NCBI GenBank assembly: GCA_022560025.1
Contig: JAFISE010000184.1
Location: 1-60,567 of the forward strand
Direction of reading: 5' to 3'
Source of the DNA: Stagonosporopsis chrysanthemi
Lineage: Eukaryota > Ascomycota > Dothideomycetes > Pleosporales > Didymellaceae
Length of the DNA: 60,567 bases
Of this stretch, positions 10,956 to 22,714 are shown piece by piece. Under the pieces are notes generated by a model. It saw only the letters and a list, made by a program, of their open reading frames with translations, made no database searches and had not been told where the DNA came from. Numbering within the stretch: the stretch's first letter is position 1; every line of letters starts with the position of its first letter. Position numbers and translations under genes: made by a program.

Positions 10956-13803
10956 CTACGCCACGCTGCCAACAACAAGCGCAGCAAACCCTTCCTCCTC
11001 GCTTCTGACGTCGATCTTCATCGTCACGCCTGTCCGGGCGCTAAACGCCATCCTGATCATAGCGGCGACCTTGCCGCCTGTTATTGTCTTACCGTACAGC
11101 TTCAGGGTATGTGTTGTGGTCGAGAGCGCGACATCTGAGCCTTCCAGCGGTTGCAGGCTGAGCGTCTTTGTGAGCTGTTCCGTGGCGTCTGGAAGTTGGT
11201 CAATAAACGGTTTGTTCTTCTCGGATAGTGTGAAGGGCTCACCTGAGATGCTCTTCATTTCGCTCAATTGCAGTGTTTCTGTCGCAGAGTCGCCATTGGC
11301 CTGATCCCAGACGTTGTCGAAGCTGCCAGCATATGCTGGCACGACGTAATCAGCACCGTTGAGATCCAGATCCTCAACCTGGTACTCGTCGGGATACCCG
11401 TCACCTTCCTCGGGCTCGCCGGTGCTTGGGTCAATCTCCTTGCTGGAGAACTTGAGCACGTTGGTGAAAGAGGTGGCAATGAAATGCGACTCGGTTTCGA
11501 GACGCTTGAACGATACGTAGACAGTACCGGGCTCGTTGGTGGCGAGCTTCGGGGCGGGAATGATGAACTCTTCTTCTAATTGCACATCGCCATCGTCCTC
11601 CGGTGTGACGACCATCTCGACATCGAGAAGGACTGTGTCGGGCAAGGTGTTCTTGATGTCGTACTGGAGAACAACATGGTCCTTGAAGATGTGCTTGACA
11701 GCAGTGACGACGTATTCGGTTTCTGTCTCGGTGAGCTCGATGACCTCGCTCGACTTGAGAACACCGCCGTGCGCCGCAAGTTCTGGGATCTTCTGTAGCT
11801 CCTCTTGGTACTTCTGGGCGTTGCTCGCGGCTGAAGCCGCGGCTTCGGCACCGGCCTTGGAAGGTGCTTTCGCAGCGCTGGGGGCCTTGATAGTGGGTGT
11901 AGCACCCTCGGTCTTCTTCGAAAGATCAGCGGCATCGGCTTGCTCACGCGAGACGGTCGGAATCTTGGTGATGTCGAAGGCTGTTTCAAAGGTGTCGCGA
12001 GAGTCAGAACTGACATACATCGCAAGCTGGTGCTCGAGAACAGGCAGAGAGAACATTGAATCGTTGCGAATGAAGCTGACGGCCAAGTCATCGTCCTGGT
12101 CCATCAATCGCAAGTTCAAGGCAGCACGGTCGCGGACCTCATCGTCGACGTCGTCGAGACAACGGGTGAGAAGTACGTGCACCGACTTCTTGATCTCGGG
12201 ATCCTTCTGGCCAACACCAAACTTGGCCAGCGCGGATGTAGCAGCAGCTCGAACGATGGCGTTCTCCAAGACCACCCGGTTGTAGATGTAGCGAATGTAC
12301 TTGGTTGGGTGCGGTGTTGAGGGGCCTTCGCGGCCGAGAACGAACAGGATGCGGACGGCAAGCTTTGTGAATTCACAGTCCTCAATGAACTCGCAAAGCG
12401 TTGCAAGCGCATCCTCCTTAGCTTCGGGCACAAAGCGAATGAGATCCATAATAGCCTCGACGACAGAACGCTTAAACTCGTAGCCGCCCTCGTCACGCAG
12501 GATACCGCTGAGGAAAGCCAGGAAGCCGGACTGCTTGGCCTTGAACTTCAGAGCCAGAGTGCGGACAGCCTCCACAATAGTGACCTTGAACTCGTCTGTG
12601 ATCTCTGCCATAAATCCGGTGATCTGCTTCATGAGCCTGTCTACCGAAGACTCGTTACCGGTCTTGAGCAGCGTAGTGATGGCGAATGTGGCAATGCTGC
12701 GGTTGGAGTTGGTGATGAGCGATTCAATGTCCTGGTTGCATGTGCGAACCGCGTCGGGCTTGAACGAAGCCATCTGCGATAGTATCCTAAGTGCAGCGAA
12801 CTTGGTGACGGCACGGGGAGATGTAAGGAATAGCTGGAGGACATGAACAGCTTGGACGAGCTCGGCGTCGGTGACGTCGCGCATGTCGGCGATGGCCTTT
12901 GCGGCCTCGAAGTTGACCATCTCGGACTTGTGGCGCAACCATCCATCGAGGAGTTGCATCATGGGCTAAGAATACGGTCAGTGTCTTGCGTGTTGCAACA
13001 GCGCAACGACGTACCTTGCGCAGGTTGGGGTCCTCCTCGGCCAGCTTAGCAGCCAGCCTGACGAGCAGAACTGTGGCAGCCGGGCTCTTGACTACGCCAG
13101 CAGCGGAGTACTGCTGCACCATCTTGACCAAGCTCATCCTGTCGCCGGAGCGCATCTGGTACAGCAGACCAATGGCGTGGTATTGTGTCATGTAGTTTGT
13201 GCTGGCCTGCAACGCGGTCTGCGAGCTGCCGCCAAATCCGCCAAAGAAGCCTCCAGACTTGGCGCCGGAGGCGGCCTCAGCTGCCTCAGACTGCCATCTG
13301 CGCACGACGTCCTTGGCGACGGGGAGAAGGTGATACGACGAGACGAGAGCGGCGGAGGCTACGGAGGGGTTCTTGTCGACAATGCACGTCTTGACGAGAC
13401 GCTCGATTGCTTGTACGGTCGAGGCATCGATAACGCGGCACAGAGCACGGATGGCGTTGGCGCGGTACACGACATCGCTGCCAACGGATGTGTCCTTCAT
13501 GATGGAGGATGTGACCATGATCACGTCGTCGGCGGAGGCAGCGAGCTCCTTGATGACCAGGTAGACCATCTGGCGCAGAGATGCATCCTTGTTCTGGAAC
13601 AACTTGGAAATGCCGAAGAAGAGCGTGGTGGCTTCCTGGCGCCCCCAGCTCTCGCCGGTGAACATGAGCAGCGCGAGCTTGGTGAGGATCACTCTGCACT
13701 TTCGCGGCGAGACGGGGCTCTGGTTGAAGACGCGGGCATCTTGGAACACGGCTGTCTTGTCGATCTGGGCGACGCCGCCAACGTCCTCCTGCTTCTTGTC
13801 CAT
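10956..13803 (-). CDS. SEC21: Coatomer subunit gamma (COPI)
   Basis: Two exons, 13803-13015 and 12965-10956, encode 932 aa, the usual size of fungal Sec21. Gamma-COP is part of the F-subcomplex of the COPI coat, which forms vesicles for Golgi-to-ER retrieval. The N-terminal ~550 residues are the helical-repeat adaptin-like trunk, opening with FGISKLFQNKDASLRQMVYL, a block conserved across gamma-COP. An Ala/Lys-rich linker at about 600-640 (KAPSAAKAPSKAGAEAAASA) leads to the appendage domain, which ends in KIDVRSEEEGFAALVVGSVA. The start at 13803 (MDKKQEDVGG) matches the short acidic leader of relatives. Longer open sequence upstream exists but is not conserved. The single intron is GTACGT...TTCTTAG. 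It is divergent from lipoyl synthase. Confidence 0.96.
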
Positions 13804-14245
13804 GTTGGTGGTCGAGGTGCAGCTCTCACTGCGAGCTCTCCCTTGGTCGAATAATGTGTCCCGCTCTTGCTCCACCACACGTGGCCTTTGCCTGTCAATG
13901 CAGTCGATGGAGGTGTTCAGCCCGGCGCTGCAATTGGGCGGGAGCGATTGGAGGGTCGGAGGGGGATGCGCCGGCGGAGACTCGTGATTACGTGGTGTTG
14001 TGAATTGGTGTACGTTGAAGTTGCACCCTCCTGGCGCCGGTCAACGTGCAGGCGTGCAGGGGTGCGGTGGGCTGCGACGTGTTTGGTCTGTTTGACGGCC
14101 TCTAGCGTGCTTTCGTTCTGCGGCGGACATGGCGGCCAGAAACGGGAAAAGAAGGCGCTATCTTGGGGAGCATTTCTAAGACGCAATCCCAACGTCTCTT
14201 GCTGACCTCCTCCCTCCGCTTGCCTCTTCCTTTTATACACATACA
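13804..14245. promoter_or_regulatory. Shared divergent upstream region (SEC21 / LIP5)
   Basis: 442 bp between two divergent start codons, holding both promoters and leaders. Open frames crossing it on either strand are extensions of the flanking genes without conservation. A pyrimidine-rich stretch at 14195-14230 precedes the LIP5 start. Confidence 0.45.
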
Positions 14246-15533
14246 ATGGCTGCCTCGATACCACGCACACGTTGCCTGTTTGCCATCCCCGCGCGACAGG
14301 CTGTTCCCCGGTCGCGTACAGCTTCGCAATGCGCCCGAACTTTCGCCACGACCTCCGACAACCCCCCAACAGACCCAACCGCGTCGAAGCCGCGAAGGGC
14401 GAAGACAACATTCAGCGACACCCTCAATTCCGGTCCCTCGTTTGCCGATTTCGTCAACCCTAACGAGCCACTGTCGCCTGCCGAAGCCTACGAGATCAAG
14501 ACTGCTACAGTCGGACCAGAGGGCCGCAAGAAGACCATTACTCGACTGCCTGAGTGGCTCAAAACGCCGATCCCCGTCAACCAGAACTACAAGAAGATCA
14601 AGAAGGATCTCCGCGGCCTGAACCTCCACACGGTCTGCGAGGAAGCGAAATGTCCCAACATTTCCGACTGCTGGGGAGGAAGCAACAAGAGCGCGGCGAC
14701 AGCAACCATCATGTTGATGGGTGATACCTGCACACGTGGTTGTCGTTTCTGTTCGGTCAAGACATCAAAGGCACCTCCGCCTTTGGACCCTCATGAGCCT
14801 GAGAACACAGCTGAGGCACTGCGACGATGGGGTTTGGGGTACGTCGTCTTGACATCTGTCGACCGTGACGACCTCGCAGACGGAGGAGCACGCCACTTTG
14901 CCGAGACCATCATGAAGATCAAGCAGAAGGCCCCCACGATGCTCGTCGAAGCATTGACTGGAGACTATGCTGGTGACCTGGAAATGGTCAAGACGGTGGC
15001 TCTGAGCGGACTTGACGTCTATGCGCACAATGTCGAAACCACAGAAGCCCTCACACCTTTTGTTCGGGACAGGAGAGCCAAGTTCAGGCAGTCGCTGGAC
15101 GTTCTGCGCACTGCAAAGGAAGCACAGCCGACACTCATCACCAAGACAAGCATCATGTTGGGCCTTGGTGAAACTGATGAGCAGCTGTGGGACGCACTAA
15201 GAGGTACGCAATTCGAAAGCTTCTGTTGTGACTTCACTAACATCCTCAGAACTACGCAAGAACAACGTCGATGTTGTCACTTTCGGCCAGTACATGCGAC
15301 CAACGAAGCGCCACATGGCCGTCCACGAGTACGTCACCCCAGACAAGTTCGAGCTATGGCGCCAGCGAGCCCTCGATCTGGGTTTCTTGTACTGTGCTTC
15401 CGGGCCGCTTGTACGCTCCAGCTACAAGGCAGGAGAGGCCTTCATTGAGAACGTCCTCAAGAAGAGGAGGTTAGGTGGCGCGAGCAACAGCGAGGTTGCT
15501 GCGTCACCGGCCACGGAGAGCCAGACTTTGTAA
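14246..15533 (+). CDS. LIP5: Lipoyl synthase, mitochondrial
   Basis: Two exons, 14246-15203 and 15250-15533, encode 413 aa. This radical-SAM enzyme inserts two sulfur atoms into octanoyl-lipoyl domains in the mitochondrial matrix. Both iron-sulfur motifs are present: the auxiliary-cluster CEEAKCPNISDC (CX4CX5C) and the SAM-cluster CTRGCRFC (CX3CX2C). The conserved C-terminal RSSY serine that ligates the auxiliary cluster is also seen. The first ~55 residues are rich in Arg, Ser, Ala and Thr and look like a mitochondrial targeting sequence (MAASIPRTRCLFAIPARQ). The intron is GTACGC...CCTCAG, and translation through it ends early, confirming that it is removed. The Ala/Ser-rich tail after KKRRLGG is poorly conserved. 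Confidence 0.97.
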
Positions 15534-16436
15534 GAGGACGATCCGGTGTGCATGAGCGATCTGTATTATATCCCCCGAGCTTAAGCGTTTTCAACGAGCG
15601 ATAGCTCTGCACACTTCAACGTGTGCTTCACAACATTGGACAAATTACCGATGACAAATTTTGCACCTCAGCTTGTAACGTGTGATTACATATACATGTG
15701 GATGATTACAGAAGGAGACATGCGTGGATGAAGAAATGTATGCGACTGCGCTGACCACTTCTTCTGTTCAGATCCTCGAGACTCGTCCAGCTTGTTCCAC
15801 AACCTTCAGCACCACTTTCTGTCCTTGAAAGCGGCAGTAGAATTCTTCCCGGCCGAAGGCTTTCAGGACGGATGGACGGATACACGCGTAAATGACAGGG
15901 CTGGTCCATGGACGAAGAAGGCGATTTACATTGCTCACTCAACCATAATAGTCCGAGGACCATTGTCGAGTCGTTCGCACTTCGTACTGCCCATGACGGT
16001 CTCTAAGCCCTGCATAGCTCAATTCGATGCTCAGACGTATCACGAGAGAGTACATCTCACTGCTCCTTTCGAACCTCATCCCAACAAGGCCGGCGCTCAG
16101 CACGGAGTGCAATATCATGTGCATGATGCATCTCTCATCTGTCGATACTGTATAAGGTGCGTATCCTGCTGTGTATCTAAGAAGCGGTTGCCAGCAACTC
16201 TTACTCATTTTCGGAAAATGTTACCTTCGCTGCCTCAAAGAGTCCGCCTTCAACGCGTCACTGACGGCAGGACTCAAGGCCTCGACCATGCATATGTCCC
16301 GGTCCGTGCATACCCTACGGACAGTAGAGTAAGACGGTTGCTGCGAGAATCCGCAATTCATTTGGCGACTTTGTGTACAGACTGAGCTTGCAGTCACACT
16401 GTGTTGCTTTCTGTTCACGACGTCTATCGGTGACCC

Positions 16437-16571
16437 GCAGAACGTACTGACCCCCCTCTAGGCTAGTACACTACTTCAAGGGCCGCTCCTGATTGGCTGA
16501 CCCGTGCTTACAACCAATCAGAAGTAAGCTACAGCCTAGCGTACCAGACTTGGGGGGTCAGTACGTTCTGC
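16437..16571. mobile_element. MITE-like hairpin element with 20-bp perfect terminal inverted repeats
   Basis: The left end GCAGAACGTACTGACCCCCC (16437-16456) is exactly the reverse complement of 16552-16571. Inside, the arms remain partly complementary (CTAGGCT...TACTT and CTGATTGGCTG against their partners), so most of the 135 bp could fold into one imperfect hairpin. It has no coding capacity. Size and structure fit a non-autonomous DNA transposon (MITE). I do not see a clear target-site duplication, so excision or insertion history is not shown. Confidence 0.6.
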
Positions 16572-17594
16572 TGGCCATTATACAATTCTGCCCAGGCTCT
16601 GGAATGATAATGTGTAGGTTGAATCAATATCGATTGGCCGCACCAACGACCCCGACACGATCTGGAACACCTCATGCAGCTTTGGCGGCTTGTCCAATCA
16701 TGTACAACTTCGGCAGGCTCCAGGTTGCACACACCAGAACCACGGTGGTACTTCTATTGTACCTCGTCTCGTACCGAGCTCACTCCATCACTCCATTCGA
16801 AAATGCACTTTACAGCCCTGTCGATCACCTGCATCACACACAAACCTTTACAGACAAGTGTCCAACGTGGAGACACTTCTCCAAGCATCCCAACTCGGAT
16901 CGGCTGCGTCGCCGACATCCTTGTAGACAGTGTTCGATCTTGTGAGCACATCAGCAGCTTCTGCTGATCGAGCATGACTATCGAAAGGACTCACCAGGGA
17001 ACCCCAAGCAAAGCATTCAGATGTACCTGTTGACAGTTTAGTCTAGTGCATTTGCATTCGCCTCCATTCTACGGTCTGCTTCCTGGCGAGCTGCATCCGC
17101 CTCCCGTCCGGTCCGTCACTGCCCAGTTGCATGCCATTCAGGTGGAAGGTCTTTGCCTGCGATGTGTCTGGAGCTCTCATGTCTCGCTGTGCTTTGGGAT
17201 GGCGAAGTACTGTACGAAGCATCTGTCTATTTGAGACGAAGAATCTGTCTAAACCCCTGCGGACTTTGTAGATTTTATTCATTTAGTGGAGCAGTTCTTA
17301 ACTTCAGCATACATCGTCTCTCACTTACACCCTATCCTAGACAAGTCCCAATCTTTGTTCCGTCGTCAGTTCGTATAAAAGTCGATGCCGTAGCGGTTCT
17401 GTTGCAGGCACGCTGTCTTCCAATCCAAGGGCGACCACTCCAGGTTTGACCTACCGATAAGAGGTCTCCTGAAGACGCGTGGTCTTCTGCGCCACATCTA
17501 CATCCACTTCTAATGGTGACACTTCATCATTCTTACGCCTCCAGCAGCGCCACGTGTCGCGCGGTCCATGCGCAGTGCGCACAGCCACGGAGAT

Positions 17595-17721
17595 GTACTC
17601 GCGGTGCTTAGTGGGGGCAACGTCTGAAACTCAACACCACAACATTGTCAAAGCTCGGCCGAGCTGTGGCAACTGACGTGACCCCGAGACTACATGGGCG
17701 CGTGAGTACTCGCGGTGCTTA
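17595..17721. repeat. Duplicated 16-mer in the chitinase promoter
   Basis: The sequence GTACTCGCGGTGCTTA occurs at 17595-17610 and again at 17706-17721, both in the same orientation, 215 and 104 bp before the chitinase start codon. This may be a paired binding site or the footprint of a local duplication. Confidence 0.6.
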
Positions 17722-17809
17722 ATACATCTTCCAGGCACCAGCTCTAGCTTTTATCTCTCTCATCACTATTCCTAAAGTCCTTGCCGTACCGCAACCTCAA
17801 GTGAACACA

Positions 17810-19171
17810 ATGTCGACCGCTACAGGCTTCAAGAACGTTGCGTACTTTGTGAATTGGGTATGTTGATTCACCCCACTCCACTGCGACGTCACTCCGAGCT
17901 AAGCCCACATAGGGAATCTACGGACGCAACTATCATCCTCAGGATCTTCCAGCTGATGAACTCACTCACATCCTCTACGCTTTTGCCAATGTGCGGCCAG
18001 ACTCTGGTGAGGTCTACCTGACAGACACATGGGCAGACACAGACAAGCACTACGAGGGCGACTCGTGGAACGATGTGGGAACCAATGTCTACGGCTGCGC
18101 CAAACAGCTGTTTCTCCGGAAGAAGCAGCACAGACAGATGAAAGTCCTGCTCTCGATTGGAGGATGGACGTACTCTTCCAACTTCGCACAGCCTGCGTCA
18201 ACGCCCCAAGGTCGGGCCAGGTTCGCTAACAGCGCTGTGGACATAATGATGAATCTTGGATTCGATGGTACTTGAACTGTCCGTCCACAAGACATAATCC
18301 TCCCTTGCTAACGTCTATTTTTCAGGGCTTGATATAGACTGGGAATACCCCAAGGACAGCGCCCAAGCAAACGACCTCGTTCTTCTGCTGTCCGAAACCC
18401 GCAAAGCCCTGGATGCCTACGCCGCCGAGCACACCCCAGGCACCCACTACCTGCTGACTGTAGCTTCTCCCGCTGGACCTCAAAACTACAAAGTCCTCAA
18501 CCTCGCCGGAATGGACCGCTATCTTGATTTTTGGAACCTCATGGCCTACGACTACGCTGGCTCGTGGGACTCTACCGCCGGCCACCAGGCTAACTGGAAC
18601 CCCGATTATCAAAACCCGTCAAGCACGCCGTTCAGCACCGAACAAGCACTCCGTGATTACATTGCTGCAGGTGTCCCGGCCCACAAGATCGTCGTCGGTA
18701 TGCCCCTCTACGGCCGCAGTTTCGCCAACACCGCTGGTCCTGGCACGCCGTATCAAGGTCAGGGCCAGGGAAGCTGGGAAGCCGGCATCTATGATTACAA
18801 AGCACTTCCCGCGGAGGGCGAGGGAGTGATAAATGACGCAAGAATCGGTGCGAGCTGGAGCTATGATGGCGCCAGTCGGCTGATGGTCAGCTACGACACG
18901 CCTGCCATTGTATACTTGAAGGGCGAGTTAGTCAAAGGGAGGGGACTTGGAGGTGCGATGTACTGGGAGAGTAGTGGAGACCGCAAGGGCGAGGGGAGTC
19001 TGATCTCGACAGTAAGTGCCTCAACTTGTTGGCTCCAGATGCGTGCTCTACTGACTGTGTTAGTTCGTGCAAAGTATCGGTGGCGTCGGGGAGTTGGATC
19101 AGAGTCAAAATACGTTGACTTATCCGGCGAGCAAGTACGACAACTTGCGCGCTGGGTTTCCGGGCGAGTGA
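17810..19171 (+). CDS. GH18 chitinase, intracellular type
   Basis: Four exons, 17810-17857, 17913-18267, 18326-19011 and 19064-19171, encode 398 aa. It is a family-18 glycoside hydrolase that cleaves beta-1,4 chitin bonds by substrate-assisted catalysis. The catalytic motif DGLDIDWE is complete, with Glu as the acid/base. KVLLSIGGWTYSSNF is the second GH18 signature. MAYDYAGSW and YGRSF line the substrate groove, and the W of AMYWESSGD is at the barrel end. The protein begins MSTATGFKNVAYFVNWGIYGRN with no signal peptide and has no chitin-binding or GPI tail, like the Aspergillus ChiB-type cytosolic chitinases linked to autolysis and wall turnover. The first intron splits the conserved YFVNW-GIYGRNY start, and all four junctions have consensus ends. 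Confidence 0.95.
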
Positions 19172-19569
19172 TTAGTCGAGCGTATCCTACGTATTGGCAG
19201 TGAGCTTGGGATGATTGCGTTCCCAGTGTTGGCTGAGAACGTGACGACTGCGACACCGCTAACATTGGGGATATAAATTGCGTGTCTCAAGTCTACTTTA
19301 TACTTTATACAGATGATTATACTTATTTCCCTGGCTGTACGTGGCAGAGCAGAAGGTCGCGATTAGTGTTGTACCTGGCGTGTCATTGCAAGCGCACTAG
19401 TACTAGCTGTGTTCGGATCCGGATGCGGAGGCGGACCTCGGCTCATCCCCCAGACTCGCGACAGCTTACCTATTACCAGTGAGCAGCTATGTAGCTCTTT
19501 TGGCGGCCGCACGCTGCAACACTCTCCCACCATCGAAACCAGTCAGCGCGGTTTGTTATTCACACCACA

Positions 19570-20465
19570 ATGTCGACCATCAAGCCCAAGACCAGCCCGC
19601 CGCCCACATCCCACGTCCTCCTCTCGTATCCGGCCGATCATGTCCTTCTTGTCACTATAAATCGCGAGAAGCAGATGAACAGCATTCCGTATGCTGGACA
19701 CCAGGAACTTGGCTATGTCTTTGACTGGTTCGACAAGGAAGACAATCTGCGCTGTGCCATCATCACTGGTGCCGGCAAGAAGAGCTTCTGTGCCGGTCAG
19801 GACTTGATTGAACTGGGCAGGATCAGAAGCGGGAAGAGTGATCTGAATCCAGGTCTTATAAGACACCCTGTGAGCGGCTTCGCCGGCTTGAGCCAGAGAG
19901 CCGGTAAGAAGCCAGTGATTGCTGCTGTCAATGGCTTCGCACTGGGTGGAGGCTTCGAGCTTGTGCTTGGCTGGTAAGTTGATTGCCTGTTGGATTGGTA
20001 GTAGATTACTAAACACGGCTCAGTGACCTCATCGTCGCCGCACCAAACGCAACGTTTGGTCTTCCAGAGGCGTTACGGGGCATCTATGCGGGTGCTGGAG
20101 GCCCACAGCGTTTGGTTCGAATCGTTGGCTTGCCAGTAGCGACCGAAATTGCAATGACTGGCATACCCATCACGGCTCAACGAGCAAAAGAGCTGAACAT
20201 CATCAACCGCATATCGCCGTCTCAAGATACTGTGGTGGAGGAAGCCCTGAAGCTGGCTAGGGAGATCGCTGCGATATCGCCAGACGCGGCGATCGTGACC
20301 AGGGCAGCTCTCAGAGACAGTCTCGAGCACGGGAGCGTTGAGCGTGCGACACAGTTGACTTTCGAGCGCTACAACAGTCTATTGACCTACGGTGAGAATG
20401 CGCTCGAAGGCCTGTCTGCTTTTGCGCAGAAGAGGAAACCAAACTGGAGACCCTCAAAGCTTTAG
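19570..20465 (+). CDS. Enoyl-CoA hydratase/isomerase family protein
   Basis: Two exons, 19570-19973 and 20024-20465, encode 281 aa. It has the crotonase fold: the oxyanion-hole segment KSFCAGQDLIEL, the second oxyanion-hole segment AAVNGFALGGGFELVLGCD, then FGLPEALRGIYAGAGGPQRL. Family members hydrate or isomerise enoyl-CoA thioesters in fatty-acid or amino-acid breakdown. Of the two hydratase glutamates, the region around LPEA keeps Glu. The position equivalent to the first (usually after GGG.E) is also Glu (GGGFEL), so hydratase activity is possible, but the substrate cannot be told. I see no clear mitochondrial presequence and no C-terminal SKL: the protein ends WRPSKL, whose last three residues S-K-L-like 'SKL' do form a peroxisomal PTS1. 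That suggests a peroxisomal location. Confidence 0.92.
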
Positions 20466-20567
20466 GCAGTGGACTTGAAAGCTTGGAATTCTACTCTCTC
20501 CAAATTTACCCTTTTTGGTGTACTCTTTCAGCTATCGTCGCTCTCTAGATGTAGTTAGGGTAATTAT

Positions 20568-20597
20568 TACTTGGTCACCCCGTACTTGGTCACCCCG
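20568..20597. repeat. Tandem duplicated 15-mer
   Basis: TACTTGGTCACCCCG is present twice back to back (20568-20582 and 20583-20597) in the spacer between the hydratase and bZIP genes. No matching inverted copy is visible before the next gene. Confidence 0.8.
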
Positions 20598-20924
20598 CGT
20601 TTTCGGTAATGTTCGGTCCAACCCTCTCCCGCCACTGAGCCAGGGGTGGTGACAGCCATAAGAAGTTAGGCAGTCGAACGGAAGCGCACTGCCCCCCTTT
20701 CCGGTATCAATTCCCTTGCAAATGCTTACTGGAAGGTTGAGGCTCAATTCGTACTCTACTCGTCTTCCCCGCATTGTGGCTTCCCCGGATGTATTGTGGA
20801 GTTGCCGGGAGGTGAAGTGATATAGCGGACCAGACCCCCAACTCGATTACTCAACCTTATCGATCTTCAGAAAACTTGAAGCGACTCGACAACAATCGTT
20901 GCAGTACTCATCATTGTTGCCGCC

Positions 20925-22602
20925 ATGGTGAACGAGTGCTCTGCCGATGCCGTGGATTTCACCGCACCTGTTGGACCTCCTGTTAAGCGCAAGAGACGAG
21001 CGTCGTGCTTGGGAGAGCAGGAACGACGAGAACGCAAACGTGCAATTGACCGAGAAGCTCAGCGGTCTCTGAGAGAGAAGACCAAGACACACATCGCTGA
21101 GCTAGAAAGAACTATACAGATTTTGAGAGACCAAGATCGTAATGGAGCAACTGCGAACCTGCTGTCAGAAATTGACAGCTTGCGAGCTGAGAATGAGCGA
21201 TTACGAAACACCATCGAAAACGTCAAGCATGTGCTCGGAACCGATATAACGCCTCGAACAAACGCCGCACCAGAAGCACCTGCATCGAACGGTAGAGGCG
21301 GCATGATTGCTTCGCCTGCTTCGTCCAGCCATGGTACGCATCAATTTACCTAATCGGCCTCCTAAAGCTTTGCATCTCAGAGCCTTACCGATCAGTAGAG
21401 CACCGATCGCCCAGAGCACGCACGGTAACCTTTGTCAACGACAGCAATGCGTCGCTGCCTACTCCGACTGACGTTCCGACTTCGTTTGATTATAGTGAGC
21501 GTAGAGGAAGCACCAGATTAGTCGACCTGGATGGCATGAACTTGTCAACTGACGTGGCTACACCGCTCGCTCTTGACCCAGACCCAGAGGCTGAGCTGGT
21601 TGAGGATGTCCTTCCCACAGAAACCATGATCAAGGTCCAAAAAAGCCCGATCGATATCAATGACTGGGAGAACAACTCGGCCACGGCTTCGTGGGGGCCA
21701 TTGATGCAAGAAGTATGTGCTCTGTGTCCCGCGCCCCTAATTGGTATGTTATGCTGACAACAACACTCCCAGTTCTTCGGCGACGGCTGGCGATGCCCTT
21801 CGCCGACTGTCTTACATATCGGCACCCCGGACTCCATGAGCTTGTCAACACCCATCACAGTATGCCCGATGTGGAAAAGATCCAACGAGGTCTACGCAAC
21901 GATACATCATGCCAAACCGCCAATAGATGCACAGTCCCTCGCTCCGTACAAGAAGAAATTATCCAGAGCGGCAGAGGTCGGGCTACTGTATGTTGCCATG
22001 ACAGAAGGGTGGCAGAACACACCAGGCGAATGGATGCACAGCCCCGCACTCATCATCCTGAATCAAATGGACGGATTTCTCTTCTGTCATTTGAACAAGA
22101 TGGAGCGCCTAGTGACAGCGTACAAGAGTTTCAAACTTATCAAGGTATGTACATCTCACCCATGTCGATTTATGCAATGACGCTAACAGACAACCAGTAC
22201 TATCTCAACAACAGCGTGGATCAATTCGCTCAAGTGCCCAAATGGCTACGTCCTAGTGTATCGCAGGCGTCTGTCGCCCATCCCATCGCCGTTGACTTCT
22301 TCGCCTGGCCAACTCTCCGCAACCGGCTTTTGACCGAACACAGCTCCATCTTCCGAACATCGAAGCTGTCTCTCATGTTCCAGCGGCACTTCAAGTTTGA
22401 CTGGCCGTTTGCTATTGAGGATGCATTTTTCTTTGATGACGCGACTGGATATCATCGCCCAAGCCCGCTGTTTGAGAGGTTTCATGGAGACCTGAAGCAC
22501 TGGACTTTGGGTGAGGAGTTCTACGAGGAGTATCCACAGCTGAGAGCGGACATCGACGGTGATCGGAAGGTCTTTACCGAACGCGTGGGAGCATCAGACT
22601 GA
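20925..22602 (+). CDS. bZIP transcription factor with DUF3425 domain
   Basis: Four exons, 20925-21333, 21381-21712, 21773-22144 and 22198-22602, encode 505 aa. A basic region at about residues 33-55 (RERKRAIDREAQRSLREKTK) is followed by a leucine-type heptad helix (IAELERTIQILRDQ...LLSEIDSLRAENERL), giving a bZIP DNA-binding dimer. The residue block Arg-Glu-Ala-Gln-Arg-Ser replaces the usual N..A..S/C-R signature, as in the AP-1-like fungal subgroup. The C-terminal half (FFGDGWRCPSPTV to VPKWLRPS...HPIAVDFFAWPTLRNRLL) matches the DUF3425 domain, which in Pezizomycotina follows bZIP regions and ends in a helical HSSIFRT...F.....W block. The middle is acidic and disordered. Target genes are unknown. 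The neighbouring chitinase and hydratase are on the same strand but nothing shows co-regulation. Confidence 0.88.
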
Positions 22603-22714
22603 GATGACTGAGTTGACAACACCAATAGTTGCTTTGTTAGCGCCTGCAATTATAATGATGCACGTGTCATACAAAACTCTTTTTTTTCTGAACGGCGCTT
22701 CGCTCGCGCTACAA

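Larger units (their letters stand above)
15534..17809. other. Gene-poor spacer
   Basis: 2.3 kb without a recognisable gene on either strand. Open frames up to about 200 codons occur (for example 15792-16385 plus) but show no motif, no Kozak-type start and unbiased codons. It contains the inverted-repeat element at 16437-16571 and, at the right end, the chitinase promoter with a duplicated 16-mer. Confidence 0.6.

Noticed and set aside
15792..16385. 197-codon plus-strand open frame in the gene-poor spacer
   Set aside because: No motif, irregular amino-acid use with many Cys and His, and no promoter or splice context. Ordinary chance length for the size of the gap.
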